Shown: positions 1 through 5,920 of the stretch, one piece after another
Position numbering within the stretch: the first letter of the stretch is position 1
Layout of the letters: each line of letters opens with the position of its first letter
Source: Pseudomonadota bacterium
GTDB taxonomy: Bacteria; Pseudomonadota; Alphaproteobacteria; Rhizobiales; Rhizobiaceae
Reading direction: 5' to 3'
DNA: 6,524 nt
Assembly: GCA_023428515.1 (NCBI GenBank)
Contig: JAEYXI010000082.1
Coordinates: forward strand, 1-6,524
The notes under the pieces: generated by a model
The model's input: the letters and a program-made list of their open reading frames with translations, nothing else
Database searches by the model: none
Told to the model about the DNA's origin: nothing
Translations under genes and position numbers: made by a program

Positions 1-239
1 CGAGACGGCTAACGTGGCCGTGGAGGCCGAGGGTCGTTCCGGAGTTCCACGACTCCCCGCGCGAGAGCGACGGGGACAAGGCGCTGGTATGTCCTTGGCG
101 TCGGCACGTAGAAACCACCGGCGACAACGTGATCCCTCGGGAATCACAAGCCGGAAGGTCCTTCGCAGGGAATGGAACGGCCAAAGAACGCCGGACGGGC
201 GGCCGCAAGGTCGCACGTATTACTAAGATGAGCGACTGA
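1..239 (+). other. Possible 5' segment of a group II intron (remnant), no intact gene
   Basis: I see no convincing gene here. Two plus-strand frames stay open (2-226 and 3-239), but both translations are arginine-rich, low in hydrophobic residues and match no family I know. The DNA reads more like structured RNA: short blocks such as GGCTAACGTG (8-17), GGGAATGGAACGGCC (168-182) and AAGGTCGCACGTATTACTAA (207-226) resemble the stretch that precedes the maturase ORF in bacterial group II introns, as I remember those sequences. No reverse transcriptase/maturase ORF follows and no domain V/VI is visible, so if this is an intron it is a truncated remnant, or its 5' end lies outside the window. The identification rests on recollection of sequence style, not an alignment. 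An unrelated degraded coding region or another structured RNA remains possible. Confidence 0.3.
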
Positions 240-253
240 ACGGCCGCCCGTCT
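193..253. repeat. Inverted repeat / two-tier stem-loop
   Basis: ACGGGCGGCCG at 195-205 is perfectly complementary to CGGCCGCCCGT at 241-251. G194-C252 extends it and G193-T253 can wobble, giving an 11-13 bp stem. Inside, GTCGC (210-214) pairs with GCGAC (232-236), leaving a 17-base apical loop and a small internal loop (206-209 and 237-240). This would be a stable two-level hairpin on either strand. No T run follows on the plus strand, so it does not look like a simple intrinsic terminator. It sits at the right edge of the intron-like segment, and could be part of its fold or could mark the junction where other DNA joined. Confidence 0.6.
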
Positions 254-324
254 TCCCACCCAATCAAGGAGCCAGATCGGAAACGAGGCGTGGCGACGAT
301 GAAACGCGCCATAGCAACGCTTCG

Positions 325-408
325 CCTCTCCCCGTTCACGGGGAGAGGATGCCGGCAGGCAGGTGAGGGGCAGCGCGAGCTTGCGGGAACCAGGCTCCGC
401 CCCTCATC
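325..408. repeat. RIME-like rhizobial intergenic mosaic repeat (two palindromes)
   Basis: Two palindromes lie in tandem. The first is a perfect 11-base inverted repeat, CCTCTCCCCGT (325-335) against ACGGGGAGAGG (338-348), with two bases between. The second pairs GGTGAGGGGC (362-371) with GCCCCTCATC (399-408): ten pairs including one G-T wobble, around a 27-base interior. This arrangement (a CTCCCC/GGGGAG hairpin, then GAGGGGC...GCCCCTC) is the typical look of the non-coding palindromic repeats scattered between genes in Rhizobium, Sinorhizobium and Mesorhizobium, described as RIME. The exact element boundaries cannot be set from one copy. It ends about 69 bases before the deacylase start, so it may sit in that gene's leader RNA. 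Positions 254-324 and 409-476 show nothing else I can identify. Confidence 0.6.
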
Positions 409-476
409 CGCCAAACGCCGCCCATTGCACCCACACTCCACACGAGGCATGGTCCGCGACCGGACAGGAGAGCACC

Positions 477-1535
477 ATGAAGACGACGATCGAGAAGCTG
501 CCGGGCGACACCGAGGGCGTGTCCTACGAACTCACCGTGTTCCGCTTCAAGGGCTCCTCGAAGAAGGCGCCGACCGCCTATATCCAGGCCGCGCTCCATG
601 CCGGCGAACTGCCTGGCGTCGTCGCCATCCATGCCCTGATGCCCAAGCTGCGCGCCGCGGAAGCCGAAGGCCGCATCCTCGGCGACATCACCATCGTGCC
701 GGCAGCCAATCCCGTGGGACGCGCGCAGTATCATTTCGGCGAGGTGCAGGGCCGTTTCCATTTGGGCACCCGCACCAATTTCAACCGCGATTTTCCGCTG
801 CTCGATCGTCCCGACAAAAGCGCCCTTCCCCCTGTCACGGCCGCCTCGACCGTCGATGCGCGCCTGAAGCGTCTGCTCGTCGAGCTTTCCATCGGCCACG
901 ACATCGTGCTCGACCTGCATTGCGACTTCGAGAGCGTCTCCTACCTCTACGTTCCCGTGCAGCTTTGGCCAGCCATGCAGGACTGCGCGGCGGCGCTCGG
1001 CGTCGAGGCGGTGATCCTCTGGGAAGGCGAATCCGGCGCGGCCTTCGAAGAGGCGGCGATCCATCCCTGGCTGCAGGTGCCGCCCGAGAAGGCCGGCCTC
1101 GACCGCCGCGTCGTCACCACGGTCGAATATCGCGGCCTGCGCGACGTCGAGACGTCGCTTGCTAAATCCGACGCGGAGGGCATCTACCGGCTGCTCGCCG
1201 CCCGCGGCGTCATCGCCGACGAGAAGGCGGCGAAGCCGAAAAAATTCACCGGCGTCGCCGCTCCGATCGGCAATGTCGAACTGATCTCGATGCCGCGCGC
1301 CGGCGCCATCCTGTTCCACGTCGAGCCCGGCCAGCGCGTCAGGAAGGGCGCTAGGCTCGCCACCATCGTGCACACGCCGGGCACGGAGGATGGCTCGATC
1401 GACATCAACGCGCCGCAGGCCGGCTATGTGCTCACCCGCAGCGCGCATCGTTCCGGCCGCGCCGGCGACGACATCATCAAGCTGGTCGGCGAAGTGCGCA
1501 GCGCCAAGCCCAAGGCCGGCGCGCTGGAGGATTGA
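477..1535 (+). CDS. Zinc-dependent deacylase, succinylglutamate desuccinylase/aspartoacylase family
   Basis: This encodes a 352-residue cytosolic metallohydrolase of the AstE/AspA family (carboxypeptidase-like fold), which removes an acyl group from an N-acyl amino acid or related compound. Visible motifs are HAGE, giving zinc ligands H41 and E44; NFNRDFP at 101-107, the substrate-binding Asn/Arg motif; DLHCD with the third ligand H148; and VEYRG with probable catalytic E217. Residues from about 265 to 345 form the C-terminal beta-barrel lobe, with the biotinyl/lipoyl-like pattern PGQRVRKGA. The ATG at 477 is chosen because AGGAG (466-470) lies six bases upstream. An earlier in-frame ATG at 363 would add 38 residues encoded inside the palindromic repeat and lacking family character. 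There is no signal peptide. The substrate is unknown: AstE, N-acetyl-diaminobutyrate deacetylase (DoeB-like) and general deacylase roles are all possible. The gene converges on an amino-acid permease gene, which fits use of an imported acylated amino compound, but this is inference. Confidence 0.9.
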   Translation: MKTTIEKLPGDTEGVSYELTVFRFKGSSKKAPTAYIQAALHAGELPGVVAIHALMPKLRAAEAEGRILGDITIVPAANPVGRAQYHFGEVQGRFHLGTRTNFNRDFPLLDRPDKSALPPVTAASTVDARLKRLLVELSIGHDIVLDLHCDFESVSYLYVPVQLWPAMQDCAAALGVEAVILWEGESGAAFEEAAIHPWLQVPPEKAGLDRRVVTTVEYRGLRDVETSLAKSDAEGIYRLLAARGVIADEKAAKPKKFTGVAAPIGNVELISMPRAGAILFHVEPGQRVRKGARLATIVHTPGTEDGSIDINAPQAGYVLTRSAHRSGRAGDDIIKLVGEVRSAKPKAGALED

Positions 1536-1538
1536 CGC

Positions 1539-1569
1539 AAAAAAAGCCCGGAGCTTGCGCTCCGGGCTT
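1539..1569 (-). terminator. Intrinsic terminator of the APC permease gene
   Basis: AAGCCCGGAGC (1544-1554) and GCTCCGGGCTT (1559-1569) form a perfect 11-bp stem around the tetraloop TTGC. Seven A residues at 1539-1545 precede it on the plus strand, so read from the minus strand the hairpin is followed by a run of seven U, the standard intrinsic terminator for the permease transcript, about 40 bases after its stop codon. On the plus strand only GGGAGAAAAC follows, so termination of the deacylase transcript would rely on the hairpin alone. The structure begins a few bases after the deacylase stop codon. Confidence 0.85.
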
Positions 1570-1608
1570 CGGGAGAAAACTCATCCCCGCGGCATGGCCG
1601 CGTGGTAT

Positions 1609-3324
1609 TCAGATCACGAAGATCCAGTTCGCGATCAGCACCACCGCGACACCCGCCGCCAGCGTCAGGTAGGGAAGCATGCCCGCCTTGCGCACCGCGA
1701 GGTCGGCTTCCTTGATGCCTAGGTCGTCCAGCATGTGCGGCGGGAACTTGCCGCCGTCCTGGATGTAATGGCGGAACCAGAACACCGGGATGATCAGCGC
1801 CGCCGCGATGATGCCGGCCCACAGCGCCCACGGGTTCCACACCTTGGCGCCGGCGCCCATGAACATGGCGTTGACGAAGGAGAGAATGCAGCCCGCCGCG
1901 ATGAAGAAGGTCGGCGCCTTCCAGGGGCGCGGTATGTGGCCGTTGTCGATGCGGTGGATCCAGCCGGCATTGAGGTTGAGGAAGTTGAAGATGATGTAGC
2001 CGCAGTTCGACACGGCGAGGATGAAGAAGTAGCTCGTCGCATCCGCCGCCGCGATCGCCAGCAGGAACAGGTTGAAGACGAGGTCCGTCAACATCGCCGC
2101 CGTCGGCGCGCCGTGCGGGTTCACGCGGCTGAGGTACTTCGGCAGCCAGCCGTCGACCGAGCCCTGGTAGAGCGTGCGCGAGGAGCCGGCCATCGCCGTC
2201 ATGATCGCCAGCATCAGCGCCAGGATCATCAGCATGATCATGATCGAGGTGATGATGCCCGTCCCGCCGACCATCTGGGCCATGGCGTGGCCGACGCCCG
2301 AGCCGTCGACGATCGGCGTCGCCAGCATGCCTTCCAGGCCGAGCACGCCCTGGAAAGTGAACGGCACCAGGCTGTAGAGCACGAGGCAAAGCAGGCCGGA
2401 ATAGAGGATGGCCCTGACCGTATCGCGCTGCGGGTTCTTGAACTCGCTGGTGAAGCAGATCGAGGTCTCGAAGGCATAGGCCGACCACGCGGCGATGAAC
2501 ATGCCGCCGAAGACCAGCGTCCATCCGGAGATGTTCCATGTCCCGGGTTCAGGCGCATAGGCCGTCGCCAGCGGAACGAAGGGCGAATAATTGTCCCAGT
2601 TGATCTGGCCGGTCAGGATCGGAACGATGCCGACGATCAGCATCGGGATGATGACGATCAGGCCGATGAACTTCTGGACACTGGCAGTGCCCAGGATGCC
2701 GCGATGCTGGATCGAGAAGACGATCAGCATCAGGATGACGCCGATCCAGAACACCGCATTAAGCGAGAAGCTCACCGGGCCGAACGTGCCGCTGTAGAGC
2801 GTCCAGTCGCGTATCCCGGGCGTGCCTGCTGCCGTCAGCGCGGCGATCGCGTCGGCAGCCGCCTTGCCGGCATTGGCCGGGTCTGCGAGCCAGGCCGCCA
2901 CCTCCGGCGAAGCTTCCGAGAAGCCGGGAATCGGCGCCAGCGCGCTGAGGATATACGCCGCCGCGATCGAGCAGCCGAGCGACAGCACCGGCGTCCAGGC
3001 GAGCCAGTTGCACCACACCGACAGCGGCGCGATGAACTTCGAATAGCGCAGCCAGGCCGTTGCGCCATAGACCGCCGCGCCGCCGGACTTGGACGGGAAC
3101 AGCCCCGCGATCTCGGCATAGGTGAAAGACTGGATCAGCCCGAGGATCACCGAAGCGATCCAGATGGCGAAAGCGAGGTTGCCCGTCGTGCCGGCAATGC
3201 CGCCAATCGAGAAAAGCACAAGCGCCGGCACGCCGCTCGCCACCCAGAAGGCGCCCTGCCAATTGATGGTCCTGTGCAGTTGGCCGTCCTGCGGCGCAAC
3301 GGCACCCGTCGTTATGGAAGTCAT
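1609..3324 (-). CDS. APC-superfamily amino acid/polyamine permease
   Basis: This is a 571-residue inner-membrane transporter with about twelve hydrophobic segments, of the amino acid-polyamine-organocation superfamily. Visible hallmarks are the glycine-rich unwound first helix (GGIAGTTGN, 41-49), AEIAGLFPSKSGGAAVYGA at 70-88, the FETS...SEFKNPQRDTVRAI block around 285-306, and the SSRTLYQGSVDGWLP block around 381-395. A hydrophilic, Ala-rich insert at about 131-184 separates the third and fourth hydrophobic regions, longer than in many relatives. The start at 3324 is chosen because GGAGAGGGGA lies nine bases upstream on the minus strand. An ATG 27 codons earlier (3405) would add a hydrophilic tail whose codons overlap the leader hairpin. 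The substrate cannot be read from the sequence; an amino acid, GABA-like compound or amine is expected. It is transcribed divergently from the trp unit and convergently with the deacylase gene, and ends at its own terminator. Confidence 0.9.
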   Translation of the reverse strand: MTSITTGAVAPQDGQLHRTINWQGAFWVASGVPALVLFSIGGIAGTTGNLAFAIWIASVILGLIQSFTYAEIAGLFPSKSGGAAVYGATAWLRYSKFIAPLSVWCNWLAWTPVLSLGCSIAAAYILSALAPIPGFSEASPEVAAWLADPANAGKAAADAIAALTAAGTPGIRDWTLYSGTFGPVSFSLNAVFWIGVILMLIVFSIQHRGILGTASVQKFIGLIVIIPMLIVGIVPILTGQINWDNYSPFVPLATAYAPEPGTWNISGWTLVFGGMFIAAWSAYAFETSICFTSEFKNPQRDTVRAILYSGLLCLVLYSLVPFTFQGVLGLEGMLATPIVDGSGVGHAMAQMVGGTGIITSIMIMLMILALMLAIMTAMAGSSRTLYQGSVDGWLPKYLSRVNPHGAPTAAMLTDLVFNLFLLAIAAADATSYFFILAVSNCGYIIFNFLNLNAGWIHRIDNGHIPRPWKAPTFFIAAGCILSFVNAMFMGAGAKVWNPWALWAGIIAAALIIPVFWFRHYIQDGGKFPPHMLDDLGIKEADLAVRKAGMLPYLTLAAGVAVVLIANWIFVI

Positions 3325-3333
3325 GGTGTGAAG

Positions 3334-3343
3334 TCCCCTCTCC
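3334..3343 (-). promoter_or_regulatory. Ribosome binding site deciding the permease start
   Basis: On the minus strand GGAGAGGGGA lies nine bases before the ATG at 3324. No comparable purine run precedes the upstream in-frame ATG at 3405, so the shorter protein is preferred. Confidence 0.75.
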
Positions 3344-3345
3344 AA

Positions 3346-3363
3346 GGCGCGCTTTTGCGCGCC
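3346..3363 (-). promoter_or_regulatory. Perfect GC hairpin in the permease leader RNA
   Basis: GGCGCGC (3346-3352) and GCGCGCC (3357-3363) are perfect complements around a four-base loop (TTTT on the plus strand, AAAA in the permease mRNA). The hairpin sits two bases upstream of the permease ribosome binding site. No U run follows on the minus strand, so it is not an intrinsic terminator. It could stabilise the mRNA 5' region or affect ribosome loading; no function is shown. Confidence 0.6.
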
Positions 3364-3533
3364 GGTTGTTGGCTCTTCGCCTGCGGGCGGGACTGTCCCG
3401 ATCACACCCGAGACGGCAGCTTCTTTCCGCTCAGTTGGTTTTTTTTCTTGTCAGTGAAGAGTGACACAATGTTTCGCCGCGTCAAGAGGCCGCATCCCAT
3501 CGTCAACCGGCCTTTTCATCAACGCTGAATCCG

Positions 3534-3562
3534 GTTGCGCGCCGGATCGTTCGCCGCTAAGG
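3534..3562 (+). promoter_or_regulatory. Candidate promoter of the trpL-trpE(G) unit
   Basis: GTTGCG (3534-3539) and CTAAGG (3557-3562) are separated by 17 bases. Each matches three of six positions of the rhizobial housekeeping consensus CTTGAC-N17-CTATAT. A -10 element ending at 3562 would place the start of transcription near 3569-3571, at the A of the trpL ATG. That agrees with my recollection that the Sinorhizobium meliloti trpL transcript begins at its own AUG. The hexamer match is weak; spacing and position carry most of the argument. Confidence 0.3.
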
Positions 3563-3570
3563 AAAATGCC

Positions 3571-3615
3571 ATGTCGAAGCTTTCGAACGCGATGAACTGG
3601 TGGTGGGCCTGCTGA
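3571..3615 (+). CDS. trpL: trp operon leader peptide (14 aa, three Trp codons in a row)
   Basis: The ORF encodes MSKLSNAMNWWWAC and then TGA. The three consecutive TGG codons at 3598-3606 near the end, in a 14-codon ORF directly upstream of trpE(G), are the signature of a tryptophan-sensing attenuation leader; the S. meliloti leader peptide is also 14 residues with a Trp triplet near its end. AAGGA (3559-3563) lies seven bases before the ATG and would serve as a ribosome site if the transcript starts far enough upstream. An internal ATG (3592) would still give a peptide with the Trp triplet. Ribosome stalling on the TGG codons when charged tRNA-Trp is scarce controls the RNA fold just downstream. 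In S. meliloti the released leader RNA and the peptide have reported trans-acting roles; whether that holds here is unknown. The Ala-Cys C-terminus differs from the Ala-Arg I recall for S. meliloti. Confidence 0.93.
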   Translation: MSKLSNAMNWWWAC

Positions 3616-3688
3616 CAGCGGCCTGACTGCGCACGCGCGCAAGAAATTTGGTGGCCGCAGGGAAAATCCCGGGCGGCCATTTGTTTTT
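3604..3688 (+). promoter_or_regulatory. trp attenuator: pause, antiterminator and terminator folds
   Basis: Three mutually exclusive pairings can be drawn. Strands 1:2 are GGCC-T-GC (3606-3612) with GCGGCC (3618-3623), six pairs with a bulged T and a five-base loop, overlapping the last Trp codon and the trpL stop. Strands 2:3 are GCGGCC (3618-3623) with GGCCGC (3653-3658), the antiterminator. Strands 3:4 are TGGCCGC (3652-3658) with GCGGCCA (3073-based numbering does not apply; window positions 3673-3679), the terminator. With plentiful charged tRNA-Trp the ribosome reaches the trpL stop, covers strand 2 and lets 3:4 form, ending transcription. A ribosome stalled at the TGG codons (3598-3606) covers strand 1, frees strand 2 to pair with 3, and lets trpE(G) be transcribed. 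The pairings are read directly; the mechanism follows from known trp attenuation. Confidence 0.88.
3651..3688 (+). terminator. Attenuator terminator hairpin upstream of trpE(G)
   Basis: TGGCCGC (3652-3658) pairs with GCGGCCA (3673-3679), with an optional G-T pair outside (3651-3680). After a small bulge, GGG (3660-3662) pairs with CCC (3668-3670), topped by an A-rich loop. TTGTTTTT (3681-3688) follows directly, giving the U-rich tail of an intrinsic terminator. Its 5' arm is also the 3' arm of the antiterminator, so termination is conditional. Confidence 0.92.
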
Positions 3689-3729
3689 CAAGTGCTTTCC
3701 GGGTCCCGCAGAGGAAAACGGAGACGGGA

Positions 3730-5919
3730 ATGACCATCGAAGTGCTTGAGAATGGGGCGGAACGATTTACGACCGCCGGCGGGGTGACGATCACCAGGGA
3801 ACGACACGACACGCCCTATGGCGGCGCCATCGAGGCCTATATCGACGGGCTGAACAGCCGTCGCGGTGCGGTCTTTTCCTCCAACTACGAATACCCCGGT
3901 CGCTACACCCGCTGGGACACGGCGATCATCGATCCGCCGGTCGTCATCTCGGCCCGCGGGCGCGCCATGCGCATCGAGGCGCTCAACGACCGTGGCGAGA
4001 TCCTACTGCCGATCATCGGCAAGGCGATTTCGACACTGAAAGAGGTGACGCTCACCCAGACCTCGAAGCAGCGGCTGGCGCTGACCGTTGCCGAACCCGG
4101 CCGCGTCTTCACCGAGGAGGAACGCAGCCGCGTGCCGTCGGTCTTCACCGTGCTGCGCGCCATCACGGGCCTCTTCCGCACTGAGCAGGACGCCAACCTC
4201 GGCCTCTACGGCGCCTTCGGTTACGACCTCGCCTTCCAGTTCGACCCGGTCGACTATTCGCTAAAGCGTGCCGAAAGCCAGCGCGACCTCGTGCTTTACC
4301 TGCCCGACGAAATTCTGGTCGTCGACCATCACCAGGCTAAGGCGTGGCACGACCGCTATGACTATTCCGGCAACGGCTTCTCGACGGAGGGCCTGCCGCG
4401 CGATGGGGAGAAGGCGCCCTTCAAGCCCTCGGATCGCATACCGCCCCGTGGCGACCACGAACCCGGCGAATATGCCAAGCTGGTCACCAAGGCCATGGAG
4501 AGTTTCCGCCGCGGCGACCTCTTCGAGGTCGTTCCCGGCCAGATGTTCTATGAGCGCTGCGAGACGGCTCCGTCAGAAATCTCCCGCCGGCTGAAGCAGA
4601 TCAACCCCTCGCCCTATTCTTTCTTCATCAATCTCGGCGAGGGCGAGTACCTGATCGGCGCCTCGCCCGAGATGTTCGTGCGGGTCAACGGCCGGCGCGT
4701 CGAGACCTGCCCGATTTCCGGCACGATCAAGCGCGGTGACGACGCCATCTCGGATTCCGAGCAGATCCTGAAGCTGCTGAATTCGAAGAAGGACGAGTCC
4801 GAACTCACCATGTGCTCGGACGTCGACCGCAACGACAAATCCAGGGTCTGCGAGCCCGGCTCGGTCCGCGTCATCGGTCGCCGCCAGATCGAGATGTATT
4901 CGCGCCTCATCCATACGGTCGACCACATCGAGGGGCGGCTGCGCGAAGGCATGGACGCTTTCGACGCCTTCCTCAGCCACGCCTGGGCCGTCACCGTCAC
5001 CGGCGCGCCCAAATTGTGGGCAATGCGCTTCATCGAGCAGAATGAAAAGAGCCCGCGCGCCTGGTATGGCGGGGCGATCGGCATGGTGCATTTCAACGGC
5101 GACCTGAACACAGGCCTGACGCTTCGAACCATCCGCATCAAGGACGGCATCGCCGAGGTGCGTGCCGGCGCGACGCTGCTTTATGATAGCGTACCCGAGG
5201 AAGAAGAAGCAGAAACCGAACTGAAGGCATCAGCCATGCTCTCCGCCATTCGCGACGCCAAGTCAGGCAATTCCGCAACCGCCGAACGTGAGGCGTCCAA
5301 GGTCGGCGACGGCGTCAACATCCTGCTCGTCGACCACGAGGACAGCTTCGTCCATACGCTGGCCAACTACTTCCGCCAGACTGGCGCCAATGTCTCGACC
5401 GTACGCTCGCCGGTCGCCGACGAAGTGTTCGACCGGTTGAAGCCGGATCTGGTCGTGCTGTCGCCCGGTCCCGGTCTGCCCAAGGATTTCGACTGTGCCG
5501 CGACCATCAGGAAGTCTCGCCAACGAGACTTGCCGATCTTCGGCGTCTGCCTCGGCCTCCAGGCGCTCGCCGAAGCCTATGGCGGCGAGCTTCGCCAATT
5601 GCATGTCCCGATGCACGGCAAGCCCTCGCGCATCCGCGTCTCGAAGCCCGGCGTCATCTTCTCGGGCCTGCCAAAGGAAGTCACCGTCGGCCGCTATCAC
5701 TCGATCTTCGCCGATCCGGTACGGCTGCCCGACGAATTCGTCGTCACGGCCGAAACCGAGGACGGCGTCATCATGGCCTTCGAGCATCGCAAGGAGCCTG
5801 TCGCGGCCGTGCAGTTCCACCCGGAATCGATCATGACGCTCGGCCAGAATGCCGGCATGCGCATGATCGAGAACGTCGTCGCCCATCTGCCGCGCAAGGC
5901 AAAGGTCAAGGCAGCCTGA
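3730..5919 (+). CDS. trpE(G): Anthranilate synthase, fused TrpE-TrpG (component I + glutamine amidotransferase)
   Basis: This 729-residue cytosolic enzyme makes anthranilate from chorismate and glutamine, the first committed step of tryptophan synthesis. The N-terminal TrpE part (about 1-515) contains chorismate-binding motifs PISGTIKRG (328-336), DVDRND (364-369), HTVDH (395-399) and TGAPK (424-428). A polar linker (about 515-528) leads to the TrpG-type class I glutaminase (about 529-720), with DHEDSF near its start, nucleophile C607 in GVCLGLQ, and H697/E699 in FHPES, so both activities look intact. Residues V48, S51, N52, N292, P293 and F298 coincide in number and identity with positions I recall as affecting tryptophan feedback inhibition in the Agrobacterium fused enzyme, so normal inhibition by tryptophan is expected. 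Single-chain fusions of this length are typical of Rhizobiales. The ATG at 3730 is preceded by ACGGAG (3718-3723), six bases away. Expression is governed by the upstream attenuator, and the next gene starts one base after the stop. Confidence 0.97.
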   Translation: MTIEVLENGAERFTTAGGVTITRERHDTPYGGAIEAYIDGLNSRRGAVFSSNYEYPGRYTRWDTAIIDPPVVISARGRAMRIEALNDRGEILLPIIGKAISTLKEVTLTQTSKQRLALTVAEPGRVFTEEERSRVPSVFTVLRAITGLFRTEQDANLGLYGAFGYDLAFQFDPVDYSLKRAESQRDLVLYLPDEILVVDHHQAKAWHDRYDYSGNGFSTEGLPRDGEKAPFKPSDRIPPRGDHEPGEYAKLVTKAMESFRRGDLFEVVPGQMFYERCETAPSEISRRLKQINPSPYSFFINLGEGEYLIGASPEMFVRVNGRRVETCPISGTIKRGDDAISDSEQILKLLNSKKDESELTMCSDVDRNDKSRVCEPGSVRVIGRRQIEMYSRLIHTVDHIEGRLREGMDAFDAFLSHAWAVTVTGAPKLWAMRFIEQNEKSPRAWYGGAIGMVHFNGDLNTGLTLRTIRIKDGIAEVRAGATLLYDSVPEEEEAETELKASAMLSAIRDAKSGNSATAEREASKVGDGVNILLVDHEDSFVHTLANYFRQTGANVSTVRSPVADEVFDRLKPDLVVLSPGPGLPKDFDCAATIRKSRQRDLPIFGVCLGLQALAEAYGGELRQLHVPMHGKPSRIRVSKPGVIFSGLPKEVTVGRYHSIFADPVRLPDEFVVTAETEDGVIMAFEHRKEPVAAVQFHPESIMTLGQNAGMRMIENVVAHLPRKAKVKAA

Positions 5920-5920
5920 A

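Larger units (their letters stand above)
3325..3570. other. Divergent intergenic region between permease and trpL
   Basis: This must hold the promoters of both the permease (minus strand) and the trp unit (plus strand). Besides the permease ribosome site and leader hairpin, it contains a run of eight T (3439-3446), an imperfect dyad TTGTCA-N8-TGACACAA (3448-3469) and a 6-bp inverted repeat ATCCGG-N7-CCGGAT (3529-3547) just upstream of trpL. I could not identify a strong consensus promoter for the permease. No gene is supported here: the ORFs that cross it lack family features and ribosome sites. Confidence 0.6.

Noticed and set aside
363..476. N-terminal 38-residue extension of the deacylase from ATG 363
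   Set aside because: It would be encoded inside the palindromic repeat, lacks family similarity and has no good ribosome site, whereas ATG 477 has AGGAG six bases upstream.
336..1448. A 370-codon minus-strand open frame opposite the deacylase gene
   Set aside because: The plus strand carries a complete deacylase with its catalytic motifs and ribosome site. The opposite frame shows no family features and is a GC-rich shadow.
1424..2539. A 371-codon minus-strand frame overlapping the permease in another frame
   Set aside because: It overlaps both the permease and the deacylase end, is rich in His/Arg/Gly, and lacks the membrane character seen in the true frame.
3325..3405. N-terminal 27-residue extension of the permease from ATG 3405
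   Set aside because: It spans the leader hairpin and ribosome site of the ATG at 3324, and its residues are hydrophilic and not family-like.
3439..3446. Run of eight T as a possible terminator tail
   Set aside because: No GC-rich hairpin directly precedes it on the plus strand, and no gene upstream on that strand needs one.
3447..3475. CTTGTC (3447-3452) as a -35 element of a second trp promoter
   Set aside because: At the rhizobial 17-base spacing the -10 position reads TGTTTC, a poor match, and the better CACAAT at 3465-3470 is only about 11 bases away.
1735..3528. A 597-codon open frame on the plus strand opposite the permease
   Set aside because: It mirrors the permease gene on the other strand. 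Its translation is almost wholly Arg, Asp, Glu and His with no domain, as expected for the antisense of a GC-rich hydrophobic protein gene.
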